DNA of 64,000 nt from Halorubrum trapanicum (GTDB taxonomy: Archaea; Halobacteriota; Halobacteria; Halobacteriales; Haloferacaceae). Both the position numbers and the translations under genes were made by a program. Shown here in pieces: positions 52,735 to 60,947 of this stretch. The notes beneath the pieces are model-generated. The model ran no database searches and was not told the origin of the DNA. It was given only the letters and a program-made list of their open reading frames with translations. The stretch covers positions 62,001-126,000 of the forward strand of contig NZ_JAGGKE010000010.1 of assembly GCF_017873555.1 (NCBI RefSeq). The letters are read 5' to 3'. Numbering within the stretch: position 1 is the first letter of the stretch; the number at the start of each line of letters is the position of its first letter.

Positions 52735-53115
52735 GAACACTTCCAAAGCCCCACCCTGACCGCACAGCACCACCGGAAGACGGTCCTGCTCGCTCACTGC
52801 GTTCGCTGCGCGGGCTGCGACTTCCGTACCCCCACTCGCTCCCTCCGGTCGCTCGCGGGACCGCACCTCACACCTCCCCTGCCTCGTCGGTCGCCCTCGC
52901 TTCGCTCGGCGACCGACTCCAGCGAGGGACCGAAGGTCCCTCTGGCAGCCGGCGCGTAGCGCCGGCGACAGTGCGAGAGCGAAGCTCTCGCTTGAAACCG
53001 GACGGAGTCCGGTGACAGCGAGGCGCGACGCGCCTCTGGCAGTCGGGCGAAGCCCGACAACCTCGCGCGTGCGGCTCGTGGCCCTCCGGGCCACTCACCG
53101 GCACGCGCCACCGCA
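52735..53115 (-). repeat. dispersed hairpin element, copy E
   Basis: Minus-strand copy. Opening GGTGGCGCGTGCC box at 53100-53115, closing GGGGCTTTGG box at about 52743-52752. It lacks the GGGACTCAAAGGGGCAG block that A-D have, but keeps GACGAGGCAGGGGAGGTGTGAGG and shares the CCCGCGAGCGA ... CGTCTTCCGG stretch with A. It carries the longest hairpin array (52924-53058) plus a 7-bp hairpin with loop TCC at 53078-53094. Confidence 0.83.
52924..53058 (-). repeat. array of six perfect triloop hairpins inside copy E
   Basis: Plus-strand arms (loop): GAGGGACC (GAA) 52924-52942; GCCGGCGC (GTA) 52948-52966; GCGAGAGC (GAA) 52973-52991; CCGGAC (GGA) 52998-53012; GAGGCGC (GAC) 53020-53036; GTCGGGC (GAA) 53042-53058. 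Stems 6-8 bp, no mismatches, spacers 5, 6, 6, 7 and 5 nt. Every stem closes with C:G on a three-base loop. Confidence 0.9.
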
Positions 53116-53127
53116 CGGCGTGTCTAT

Positions 53128-53133
53128 TTATAA
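53128..53133 (-). promoter_or_regulatory. TATA-like box of element copy E containing the MTAP stop codon
   Basis: TTATAA in the context ACTTATAAATAG; the last Leu codon and TAA stop of the MTA phosphorylase gene make up the box, 13 bp before the element opening. Confidence 0.55.
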
Positions 53134-53994
53134 GTAGTCGCCGAGCAGCGGCTCGACGCGCTCTTTCGTCTCCTCGGGGATCGCCTCGGTCGGCGTGTTG
53201 ACGGTGCCTTCGAGCGCGGTGTGGGCGTCACACTCCAGGTCCTCGGGGAGCGTCCGCACGGCCTCCTCGACGGCGGCCTTGATCGCCGTCTGGTTCTGCT
53301 CGGCGTTTTCGAGCACCTCCTCGAGTGTCACCTCGCTGTCTTCCTTCCAGACGTCGTAGTCGGTGACGCCGGCGATCGTCGCGTACGCGATCTCGGCCTC
53401 GCGGGCCAGCTTCGCCTCCGGGATCGCGGTCATGCCGACGAGGTCCCAGCCTTGGCGCTTGTAGAACTCCGACTCCGCGCGCGTCGAGTACTGCGGTCCC
53501 TCGATACAGACGTACGTGCCGCCCTTCACGACGCCGGTGTCGGCGGACGTGGAAGACTCCGCGGCATCAGTGAGGTGATCGACGAGTTCGGGGCTGTACG
53601 GGTCCGCGAACGGCTGGTGGACGACGACCCCGTCACCGTAGAAGGAGAGGTCGCGGCCCTTCGTCCGGTCGTAGATCTGGTCCGGGACGACGAGCGTCCC
53701 CGGCTCCAGCTCCTCTTTCAGGCTCCCGACCGCGTTCGACGCGAACACGTGGATGACGCCCGCCTTTTTCAAGGCGTACATGTTGGCGCGGTACGGGAGG
53801 TCGGTCGGCGAGACGCCGTGGCTCGAGCCGTGTCGCGGCAGGAACGCCACCTCTCGGCCGGTGTCGCCGAACTCGCCGATCGTCACCGCGTCGCTCGGCT
53901 CGCCGTACGGCGTGTCGAACTCGACCTCGCGCACGTCGTTCAGGGGGAGCGCCTCGTAGATACCGCTGCCGCCGATGAATCCGATAGTTCCCAT
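53128..53994 (-). CDS. S-methyl-5'-thioadenosine phosphorylase / purine nucleoside phosphorylase family
   Basis: 288 residues. Phosphate-binding GGSGIYEAL near residue 8, RHGSSHGVSPTDLPYRANMYAL near 54, the long ASNAVGSLKEELEPGTLVVPDQIYD, EGPQYSTRAESEFYK near 170 and TDYDVW near 215. It cleaves methylthioadenosine (or another purine nucleoside) with phosphate. Start is the ATG at 53994 (MGTIGFIGGSG); an upstream Met would add eight residues. The gene stop is shared with the TATA-like box of copy E. Confidence 0.9.
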   Translation of the reverse strand: MGTIGFIGGSGIYEALPLNDVREVEFDTPYGEPSDAVTIGEFGDTGREVAFLPRHGSSHGVSPTDLPYRANMYALKKAGVIHVFASNAVGSLKEELEPGTLVVPDQIYDRTKGRDLSFYGDGVVVHQPFADPYSPELVDHLTDAAESSTSADTGVVKGGTYVCIEGPQYSTRAESEFYKRQGWDLVGMTAIPEAKLAREAEIAYATIAGVTDYDVWKEDSEVTLEEVLENAEQNQTAIKAAVEEAVRTLPEDLECDAHTALEGTVNTPTEAIPEETKERVEPLLGDYL

Positions 53995-54036
53995 ACCCGG
54001 AATGCGCCCGCTCGCCACTTATACGGACCGAACTCG

Positions 54037-55035
54037 CTACAGGAACCAGCGCACTGCCGCGAGCGCGACCGCGCTCACGACGAGCAGGTGGACGAGGACC
54101 GCGCCGACGGGCGCGGCGCCCACCGCGCGCATGTCGTCGACCCGGATCGAGAGACCGAGACCGACGAACGCCAGCGCGAACAGCGCGTCCGAGACGCGCC
54201 CGATAGACGCCAGCGCGGCCGGCGAGAGCAGTCCGCTGTTGGCGACCGTCGCGACGATCAGAAATCCGAGCAGGAACTTCGGGAACTCGGCCCACAGGCG
54301 ACGGACGCCCGGTTCGGCGGCCGAGCGCGCCGTGTACGCCAGCGAGTACGCGACCGCCACGCCGCCCAGAAGCGAGTTTCGCGCCAGCTTCGTCACGGTC
54401 GCCCACTGGCCCGCCTCGGGCGAGTGGGCGAACCCCGCGGCCGCGACGGGACCGGTCGAGAACATGCTCACACCCGCCCAGACGCCGAACTGCCGACCGG
54501 TGAGACCGAGCCACTCGCCCGCCAGCGGGAACGCGACGAGCGTGACGGCGTCGAACAGCAGCACCGTCGCGGCCGCGAAGGTGATCGCGGCGCCCCGGGC
54601 GTCCAGCACCCTCCCGATCGCGACGACGGCGGAGACGCCGCAGACGCTCGCGCCCGCGGCCAGAAGCGACGAGGTGGGCGACCCGATCCGGAAGAGGCCG
54701 CGCGCGACGACCTCCGCGAACAGGAGTCCGCCGGCGACGAACGCCACCACCAGTCCGAGGACGGTCGGTCCCGCGGCGAGGTATTCCTCGACCGCGACCG
54801 CCGCGCCGAGCAGGACGATCCCCGTCTCCAAGAACAGCTTGTCGACGCCGACGCCCGGCTCCGCGATCTCGGGGATCCCGACGGCGTTCCCGACGCCGAC
54901 GCCGATCGCGACGGCGACGACGAGCGGCTGAACCCCGGGGACCGCGCCCGCGACGAGCGTCGCGGCGAGGGCGCCCCCGGCGAGCAGCGCGAGTCCGGGG
55001 AGGTACGCCCGGAGCGCCTCGGCGACTCCCGTCAC
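54037..55035 (-). CDS. YeiH-family (UPF0324) membrane transporter
   Basis: 332 residues, about ten membrane helices. Family features: ALAAGVGVGNAVG-like start of the core, GVDKLFLETGIVLLGAAV, ASVCGVSAVVAI, and the late RVSDALFALAFVGLGLSIRVDDM. YeiH proteins are often annotated as putative sulfate exporters, on little evidence. Start is a GTG at 55035 which overlaps the stop of the 50-aa gene upstream (GTGA). Confidence 0.85.
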   Translation of the reverse strand: MTGVAEALRAYLPGLALLAGGALAATLVAGAVPGVQPLVVAVAIGVGVGNAVGIPEIAEPGVGVDKLFLETGIVLLGAAVAVEEYLAAGPTVLGLVVAFVAGGLLFAEVVARGLFRIGSPTSSLLAAGASVCGVSAVVAIGRVLDARGAAITFAAATVLLFDAVTLVAFPLAGEWLGLTGRQFGVWAGVSMFSTGPVAAAGFAHSPEAGQWATVTKLARNSLLGGVAVAYSLAYTARSAAEPGVRRLWAEFPKFLLGFLIVATVANSGLLSPAALASIGRVSDALFALAFVGLGLSIRVDDMRAVGAAPVGAVLVHLLVVSAVALAAVRWFL

Positions 55036-55184
55036 AGCGCCTGTCCGACGAGGTGCGCGGCGACGATTCCGAGACCCAGCGCGAGCGCCTGCCAGCCGCG
55101 GTCGAGCGCGGTCCAGCGGTCGACGATCCCGTCGTCGACCGTCGAACCGTCCGCTCCCGCCCCCTCGTCGCCGTTCGATACCAT
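55032..55184 (-). CDS. small membrane protein coupled to the YeiH-type transporter
   Basis: 50 residues from ATG at 55184 to TGA at 55032-55034, overlapping the transporter GTG by four bases. It opens acidic and disordered (MVSNGDEGAGADGS), then a helix VDRWTALDRGWQALALGLGIVAAHLVGQAL whose last 20 residues are hydrophobic enough for one membrane span. The overlap and codon use support a real gene. Like the 42-aa gene before pit, it precedes a transporter. Family not recognised. Confidence 0.65.
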   Translation of the reverse strand: MVSNGDEGAGADGSTVDDGIVDRWTALDRGWQALALGLGIVAAHLVGQAL

Positions 55185-55238
55185 GACGGCGGATCGACCG
55201 GGGCGCTACTTACCCGTGTCGCTCGCGCCCGGGTCCGA

Positions 55239-56648
55239 TCAGTCGTCGGCCTCGGCCGCGACCTCGTCGTTCGCGTCCGCGTCGGCGTCCGCCTCCTCGT
55301 CCGCTTCCGTCTCGTCGAGCCGCGGGAAGTTCTCGATGGTCGCGTCGCGGAAGGCGGACTCGTCGAACTCGTAGTCGTCCTCGAAGAAGCCGAGGACGGT
55401 CTCGACGTCGGTCATCGCGTTCTTCAGCGCGGTCGACGCGCCCGGCGAGGGCGTGATGTTGAACAGGATGCCGTCCTCGGTGATCTTCGCTTCGCCCATG
55501 TCCAGCTCCTTGTTCTCGGTGTCGACGATCTGCGGGCGCACGCCGCCGTACCCCTTCGCGCGGTCGATGTCGTCGACGTCGACGCTCGGCACGACCTTCT
55601 GGACGTCCGGCAGGAACGCGCGCTTCCCGACCACCGGGAGGTCGTACACGAGGTTGCGCACGACGTACGGGAAGAGGATCCGGTCCGAGAGGATGTTGAC
55701 GTAGCTCAGCACGGAGTCGGGGTTGAAGCCGAACACGTCGACGAAGTCGCTCACCGTCGAGAGGTGGCCGCGTTCGAGCGCGGGCACGAGCTTCGCGGTC
55801 GGACCGAACCGGGTGATCCCGTCGTCGTGGACGTCGGCGTCGCCGTGGACCGCCGCGAACGGGAGCTTCTTCATCTGGAGCGTGTACACCTTCCCGTTCA
55901 GCAGGTCGTCCGCGAGGAAGAAGCTCCCCGCGACCGGCAGTAGCGACATCCCCTCGCCGTACCCCATCTCCTTGGCGAACTGGAGGCTGTGCGAGCCGGC
56001 CGCGACGACGACCGCCTCGGCGTCGAAGTCGCCGTCGTCGGTCTCGACGAGGAAGTCGTCGCCGCGGTCGTCGACGTTCGTCACGGCCGTTCCGAGGTGG
56101 ACCGAGACGCCCTCCTCCTCGCGGGCGGCGTCGACGAAGGACTTCGCGACCGCGCCGTAGTCGACCACGTAGCCGTCCGGCGTCTGGAGCGCCTTCAGCT
56201 CCGTGCCGGGGTCGCGCCCCTCGACGACCTTCGGCTCCAGCTCTTCGATCTCCTCGCGGCCGATCTCGCGGAGCTTCGGGAACAGGTCGCCGAACCCGTT
56301 CTCGCGGTAGCGCTCCTCCAGCTTGGCGACCTCCTCGTCGCCGACGCCGAGGACCATCTTGCTCCGCTTGCTGTGCATCTCGCGGTCGGGGTCCTCCCCT
56401 TCGAGGTAGCCCGCGAGCAGCTCCGCGCCCTCCTTGACCTCCTCGGCCTTCTCGAGGGTGTAGTTCGTCTCGATGTCTCCGAAGTGGAGGGTCTGGGAGT
56501 TGTTCGTCCGGTGGGAGTTGATCGCGGCTATCTCCCGCTCCTTCTCGATCAGCGTGACGTCCTCGACGTCGGTGAACTTCGCGACCGTGTACAGCAGCGA
56601 CGCCCCGCTGATTCCCCCGCCGATGATTACGAGATCGGTGTCAGACAT
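55239..56648 (-). CDS. mqo: malate:quinone oxidoreductase-like FAD enzyme
   Basis: 469 residues from ATG at 56648. N-terminal FAD site VIIGGGISGASLLYTVAKF, then INSHRTNNSQTLHFGDIETNYTLEKA, characteristic of Mqo. Further support: YVVDYGAVAKSFVDAAREE, VVVAAGSHSLQFAKEMGYG, and FNITPSPGASTALKNAMTD. It would oxidise malate to oxaloacetate and reduce the membrane quinone. The C-terminal 25 residues are an acidic Asp/Glu/Ala tail. Confidence 0.85.
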   Translation of the reverse strand: MSDTDLVIIGGGISGASLLYTVAKFTDVEDVTLIEKEREIAAINSHRTNNSQTLHFGDIETNYTLEKAEEVKEGAELLAGYLEGEDPDREMHSKRSKMVLGVGDEEVAKLEERYRENGFGDLFPKLREIGREEIEELEPKVVEGRDPGTELKALQTPDGYVVDYGAVAKSFVDAAREEEGVSVHLGTAVTNVDDRGDDFLVETDDGDFDAEAVVVAAGSHSLQFAKEMGYGEGMSLLPVAGSFFLADDLLNGKVYTLQMKKLPFAAVHGDADVHDDGITRFGPTAKLVPALERGHLSTVSDFVDVFGFNPDSVLSYVNILSDRILFPYVVRNLVYDLPVVGKRAFLPDVQKVVPSVDVDDIDRAKGYGGVRPQIVDTENKELDMGEAKITEDGILFNITPSPGASTALKNAMTDVETVLGFFEDDYEFDESAFRDATIENFPRLDETEADEEADADADANDEVAAEADD

Positions 56649-56749
56649 GCGTGGTGAAAGCTCACCTCGTGAGACGGACTCCCCCGTTAACCCTTTTACC
56701 ATCTTTACGCGAAATCGAGCGGTAGAGAGCCTACAAACGTCGATTGTCT

Positions 56750-56767
56750 ATTCGACGATCGTCGAAT
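56750..56767. terminator. 18-bp palindrome after the HD-domain gene
   Basis: ATTCGACGATCGTCGAAT is a perfect 9+9 palindrome followed on the plus strand by TTTTA and lies 1 bp after the minus-strand stop at 56769. It could be a terminator hairpin or an operator near mqo; the type given is a guess. Confidence 0.45.
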
Positions 56768-56768
56768 T

Positions 56769-57410
56769 TTACTCGTCCCGCGCGCTTCGGTACCGCTCGC
56801 GGACCGCCGCGAACAGCGCGCGCCCGGCCTCGGTCCGGAGCCGCGGCTCGGTCGTCGCGAAGAACTCGTCGAGGTCGTCGTACTCGCGGAACGCGTCGGG
56901 GGCGCCGCGCTCGGGGTCGTACCGGTCGCCGCGCTCGTAGCGGACGGCCTGAAAACAGGTGTCGAGGAGGTCACACTCCTTGACGAGGACCGCCTCCGGC
57001 GACTCGCGCGCCTCGTACGCCTCCCACGCGTCCCGCACGCGCTCGGGGAGCGGGCCGGCGAGGTCCGCCATCGCCTCGCGTTCGGCGGCCTCCTTGGTCT
57101 CGGGGTCCACCGTGTCCGCGGTCGAATCGGCGCGGGTCGCGGCGTCGCCCGTCTCCGCCTCGGCCACGTCGTGGACGACCGCGAGCCGGAGCGCGCGGTC
57201 GAGGTCGACGCCCGGCAGGTCGGCGGCCAGCCGGTCGCCGAGCGTCACGACGAGGTACGCGACCCCCCACGAGTGGGCGGCGACGGACTCGGGGTCGTCG
57301 ACCCCGCGGAGCTGCCAGCCGGTGCGCCGCTCGTCTTTCAGGTCGTAGGCGGCGAGCACCGCGCCGAGGGCGTCGTCGAGATCGTCGTCACCGGACTCTG
57401 CGGCGTCCAT
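56769..57410 (-). CDS. HD-domain nucleotide hydrolase (YfbR/HDDC2-like)
   Basis: 213 residues. HD features in order: AAHSWGVAYLVVTLGDRL near residue 45, RALRLAVVHDVAEAETGD near 70 and ECDLLDTCFQAVRYE near 145, giving the His...HD...Asp metal set. Family members include 5'-deoxynucleotidases. The gene is 12 bp downstream of the phosphoribosyltransferase gene on the same strand, so both may act in nucleotide salvage. Confidence 0.84.
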   Translation of the reverse strand: MDAAESGDDDLDDALGAVLAAYDLKDERRTGWQLRGVDDPESVAAHSWGVAYLVVTLGDRLAADLPGVDLDRALRLAVVHDVAEAETGDAATRADSTADTVDPETKEAAEREAMADLAGPLPERVRDAWEAYEARESPEAVLVKECDLLDTCFQAVRYERGDRYDPERGAPDAFREYDDLDEFFATTEPRLRTEAGRALFAAVRERYRSARDE

Positions 57411-57422
57411 CGCTCGGGGCGG

Positions 57423-58118
57423 CTACTCGGCGAGCGCCCAGCTTCCGTCGCCGACGGGTTCGGCAACGTCCCGCCGGACCATCTCGTCGATGACCTCGTC
57501 GAGGCGGTCGGGCTGGGCAACCTCCATCTCGATCCGGCCGATGCCGTGGAACTCCTCTAAGTAGTGACGTAGGTCCTCCCGCGAGAACGCCGACTCGTCG
57601 GCGCGCTCCATCGCGCCCTCCGTGAGGTCGACCATGTCCTCGAGGAAGTTCCACGGGTAGACGACCCAGGTCCACTGCTCCAGGCGCTCGCCGACGAAGT
57701 CCGGCTGGAACTCGGAGGTGCCCAGAAGCTGGAGCGTCGCGGTGCGGACCTCGCCCGCGTCCCGGTCCTCGACGTACTCCTCGGCGCGGCGGATCGACCC
57801 GCCGGTGTCGGCGATGTCGTCGATGATCAGGACGTTCTTCCCCTCCACGCTCCCCTCCGGCATCGGGTAGCGGATCTGGGGTTCGCCGCTCTTCTCGGCG
57901 GTCCCGACGTAGTGTTCCATCTTGAGGCTGGTGAGGTCGTTGAGTCCGAGGAAGTCGCAGACGCACCGGCCCGCGAACCAGCCGCCGCGGGCCAGGGCGA
58001 CGACCACGTCCGGCTCGAAGTCGGCCCGCTTCACCGCGTCGGAGACGTTGCGGCAGAGCCCGTAGATGTACTCCCAGTTGGTGAGCGTGCAGTCGAAGTC
58101 GTCCGGGAGGTCGCTCAT
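57423..58118 (-). CDS. phosphoribosyltransferase
   Basis: 231 residues from ATG at 58118. PRPP-binding loop VLIIDDIADTGGS near residue 100, preceded by VVVALARGGWFAGRCVCDFL. The C-terminal part adds a helical region (SREDLRHYLEEFHGIGRIEMEV) absent from bacterial hypoxanthine/xanthine enzymes. It looks like a haloarchaeal purine (Gpt/Hpt-like) phosphoribosyltransferase; base specificity cannot be told. A CTTATG box lies about 27 bp upstream. Confidence 0.82.
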   Translation of the reverse strand: MSDLPDDFDCTLTNWEYIYGLCRNVSDAVKRADFEPDVVVALARGGWFAGRCVCDFLGLNDLTSLKMEHYVGTAEKSGEPQIRYPMPEGSVEGKNVLIIDDIADTGGSIRRAEEYVEDRDAGEVRTATLQLLGTSEFQPDFVGERLEQWTWVVYPWNFLEDMVDLTEGAMERADESAFSREDLRHYLEEFHGIGRIEMEVAQPDRLDEVIDEMVRRDVAEPVGDGSWALAE

Positions 58119-58218
58119 ACGAGCGTACCTGCCGGCCGCGCGCTCATAAGGGTTTAGCTCCGCGGGCGCGCGGCGACCGCACCCCACCGACCGGTGGCGT
58201 TCAGCGCGCCGCCCGCCC

Positions 58219-58824
58219 TCACCGAACCGCCGAGGTCAGCGCGATACCGCCCGCGAGCAGCAGCGCGAGCGCGGCCACCGGCTGGCCGCCGCCGACCGCG
58301 AGGGTGACCCCGTAGACGAGACCGGCCGCGAGCGCGCCGACGAGCAGGCTCGTCCCCGCGTGGACCGCGACGTTCCGACGGACCCGCGCGCCCCGACCGA
58401 CCTGCTCGCCGAGACCGACGCCGTGGTCGGCGACGTCCCACGCGACCGCCAGCCCGACGGCGGCGACGAGCAGCGCCTCGGCGGGGGCGCCGCGGTACCC
58501 CGCGACCGCGACCCCGACCACGCCGACGGCGGCGCCCCACGTCAGGACCCGCGTCGACCTCCGGAGCGCGCCGCCGAGGAAGCCGAGCGCGGCGACCCCG
58601 AGCAGCGCGCCGCCGATCGGACTCGCCACCGCGCCGGCGGTCGCCGCGACGCCCGCGGCCGCGAGGCTCGCGACTATCGCGACCGTCGGCGGCCGCGCGT
58701 CCGTCTCGTGGAAGTCGGCGGTCAGGTCGGCGGCCGGACCTCCGTCCGACGACCCGTCGCCGCCCGCTTCGCTTTCCCCCTCGCTGCCCCCTCCGCTCTC
58801 TCCGTCGCGGACCGCACCGCTCAT
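58219..58824 (-). CDS. membrane protein of the DUF58 cluster (DUF7519-like)
   Basis: 201 residues. A disordered Gly/Ser/Asp/Glu-rich N-terminus (1-45), then five to six membrane helices of Ala/Val/Gly-rich sequence with a short basic loop (RGARVRRNVAVHAG). It starts with an ATGA overlap at the end of the DUF58 gene, placing it in the same operon. From memory it matches DUF7519. Function unknown. Confidence 0.72.
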   Translation of the reverse strand: MSGAVRDGESGGGSEGESEAGGDGSSDGGPAADLTADFHETDARPPTVAIVASLAAAGVAATAGAVASPIGGALLGVAALGFLGGALRRSTRVLTWGAAVGVVGVAVAGYRGAPAEALLVAAVGLAVAWDVADHGVGLGEQVGRGARVRRNVAVHAGTSLLVGALAAGLVYGVTLAVGGGQPVAALALLLAGGIALTSAVR

Positions 58825-60344
58825 CGCGACCACCGCCTCGTCGCGGCCGCGACCGCGACCGGGAAGGAGTCGTCTCGCCACTCCAGCGCGCGGATCCCAC
58901 CCGACCGGAGCGTCCGGAGCCGCTGCCGGCGCTCGAAGGCGGTCAGCCGCTCGCCGGCCGTCTCGGTCGCCGTGGGATCCGGCGAGAGGACGGTCACGAG
59001 GTGGCCGTGCGCGTCGATCCGACGCGCGAGCGTCGCCGCGGTGTCGTCCGCGAGCGGCGTGAAGAACAGCACCTGCGCGTCGGCCGGGAGCCGTCGTCGG
59101 AACCGTCGGAGCCACAGCGAGCGGTAGAAGCGCTCCCCGCTGGGCGTCGGCGCCAGCGCCGGGTCGGTGGCCAGCGTCTCGCGGCCGCGGGCCGCGTGGA
59201 CGGTCCCGCTGCCTGGCGGGAGCCAGCAGTCCAGCGGCGACAGCGCCGCGATCCCCACCCGGTCGCCGCCGTCGAGGAGCGCCGAGAACGCCTGGCCGGC
59301 GGCCGCGACGCTCGCCTCCACCGCCGTCTCGGCGTCGGGGTCGGCGGCGACGTAGGCCGACTCGCGCGCGTCGACGAGCAGCACGACGGTGGCGGAGCGC
59401 TCCTCGCGGTGCTCGACGGTCGACAGCTCGCCCGTCCGCGCGCGGCGGTTCCAGTCGATCCGCTTGACCGGGTCGCCGCGGCGGTACTCCCGGGTCGCGT
59501 GGAACTCGACGCCGGCCCCGCCAACGTCGGTCGGCACTCGACCGTGGTGGACGGTCGTCAGTCCGCGCAGGGGGAGGTCCCCGCCGGCGGACAGCTCCGG
59601 CGTACAGGAGACGGCCGTCGGCGCGTCGAGGTCCGCCGTCCGCTCGCGGGCACCGGCCGCGTCGCGCGTGATCGCGGTCAGCGGTCCCCACTCGTGGTCG
59701 CCGCGCGCCGCCCGCACGGTGTACTCGAACGAGACCGCCGTCCCCGGCCGCAACGCGGTCGCGACGCGAGCCGGTCCGTCGACGACCGCTAGCCCCGGCG
59801 GGACGCCGTCGACGAGCCGGAGGTCCGGAAGCGCCGCTTCCCCGACGTTCTCCGCGCGAACGGTGACGCGAACCTCGTCGCCGGGCGCCGGCGTCTCGTC
59901 GCTCACCGACCGCGTCACCGCGAGCGTCGGCGTCGGCGCGTCTCCCGCCCGGGCGTACACGGCGTACCCGACGCCGACCGCGCCCGCGAGCACCAGCGAC
60001 GACTGCCGGACGATCACGCCGAGACCGACGAGCGCCAGCGCCGCCCCCGCGATCCCCAGCCACCGATCCGTCTCGACCTCCCGTCTGCGCTCCCGGTCGG
60101 TCGGGGTCTCGGCCGCCCCCGTCGCGGCCGCGTCGTCCTCTCGTTCGGCCGCGTCGCTCTCCACGCCAGTCGCGGTCGCGTCCGGATCGTCTCCCCGGGC
60201 CGAGTCGATTCCGACCGCGACGCCGTCCTCGTCCTCGTCAGAACGCGGATCGGTCGAATCGGCCGGATCGGTCGTATCGGTCGAACCGGCGGAATCGGCG
60301 GAATCGGCCGAACCGGACGCGACCTCCCCCCGCGGGTCGCTCAC
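58821..60344 (-). CDS. DUF58 domain protein
   Basis: 507 residues from GTG at 60344 (MSDPRGEVASGSADSADSAG). An acidic low-complexity leader of 90 residues with SADSADSAG-type repeats, two membrane helices (about 100-140), a beta domain (VTRSVSDETPAPGDEVRVTV), then the DUF58 core (EFHATREYRRGDPVKRIDWNRRARTGELSTVEHREERSATVVLLVDARES, related to von Willebrand A). Such proteins act with MoxR ATPases and DUF4129 proteins, usually in envelope assembly. Start overlaps the DUF7269-like gene end by 4 bp. Confidence 0.83.
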   Translation of the reverse strand: MSDPRGEVASGSADSADSAGSTDTTDPADSTDPRSDEDEDGVAVGIDSARGDDPDATATGVESDAAEREDDAAATGAAETPTDRERRREVETDRWLGIAGAALALVGLGVIVRQSSLVLAGAVGVGYAVYARAGDAPTPTLAVTRSVSDETPAPGDEVRVTVRAENVGEAALPDLRLVDGVPPGLAVVDGPARVATALRPGTAVSFEYTVRAARGDHEWGPLTAITRDAAGARERTADLDAPTAVSCTPELSAGGDLPLRGLTTVHHGRVPTDVGGAGVEFHATREYRRGDPVKRIDWNRRARTGELSTVEHREERSATVVLLVDARESAYVAADPDAETAVEASVAAAGQAFSALLDGGDRVGIAALSPLDCWLPPGSGTVHAARGRETLATDPALAPTPSGERFYRSLWLRRFRRRLPADAQVLFFTPLADDTAATLARRIDAHGHLVTVLSPDPTATETAGERLTAFERRQRLRTLRSGGIRALEWRDDSFPVAVAAATRRWSR

Positions 60345-60895
60345 GCCGCACCTCCGGACTCGATCCGATCGATCTCGTCTATCGCCGCCCGCAGCCCGTA
60401 CCAGTAGCGCGACCGCCCCCGGACCGTGGCCGACAGACGGACGCGGAGCGGGTACCCGGTCCGCGCGTCGAAGAACGCGGCGGCGACGGGGTCGTCCGTC
60501 CACGTCCCGTCGTCGACGGTCGCCTCGGCCGCCTCCCGCGAGCAGTTGCGGTCGCGGGCGACGGCGTCGACCGCCACCTCCCGGACCCGGTCGCGGAGGT
60601 CCCGGCGGTCCCGGTAGCCGCCCGGCGCGGGGCTGGCGACCCGGGCTATCCGCTCGTCGAGATCCGCGCCGGGCACCGCGGCGGGCGCGCGGCGTTCCGG
60701 CTCCCCGGGATCCGTCGGGAGTCGGCGTCGGTCCCGGCGCGCGTTCGCGTATCGGATCCCCTGGACCACGCCGAGGACGCCGATCAGCGTGACGACGGTC
60801 GAGGTGGGGGAGATGGCCGCCGCCACGCCGCGGTCGAGCGCGGCGAGGAGACCGACGGCGACCGCCAGCACCCCCGCGACGACCAGGGGACGCAC
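60341..60895 (-). CDS. DUF58-cluster protein (DUF7269-like)
   Basis: 184 residues from GTG at 60895. Two membrane helices (about 4-22 and 30-50: MRPLVVAGVLAVAVGLL and STVVTLIGVLGVVQGIRYA), then a basic and helical soluble region (ERRAPAAVPGADLDERIARVASPAPGG ... YPLRVRLSATVRGRSRYWYGLRAAIDEIDRIE). It overlaps the DUF58 start. From memory this is DUF7269. Function unknown. Confidence 0.75.
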   Translation of the reverse strand: MRPLVVAGVLAVAVGLLAALDRGVAAAISPTSTVVTLIGVLGVVQGIRYANARRDRRRLPTDPGEPERRAPAAVPGADLDERIARVASPAPGGYRDRRDLRDRVREVAVDAVARDRNCSREAAEATVDDGTWTDDPVAAAFFDARTGYPLRVRLSATVRGRSRYWYGLRAAIDEIDRIESGGAA

Positions 60896-60947
60896 TACCG
60901 GTCACCCCCGTCGGCTCCGACGCGTCCGATCCCGGCGGGGCCGCGCG

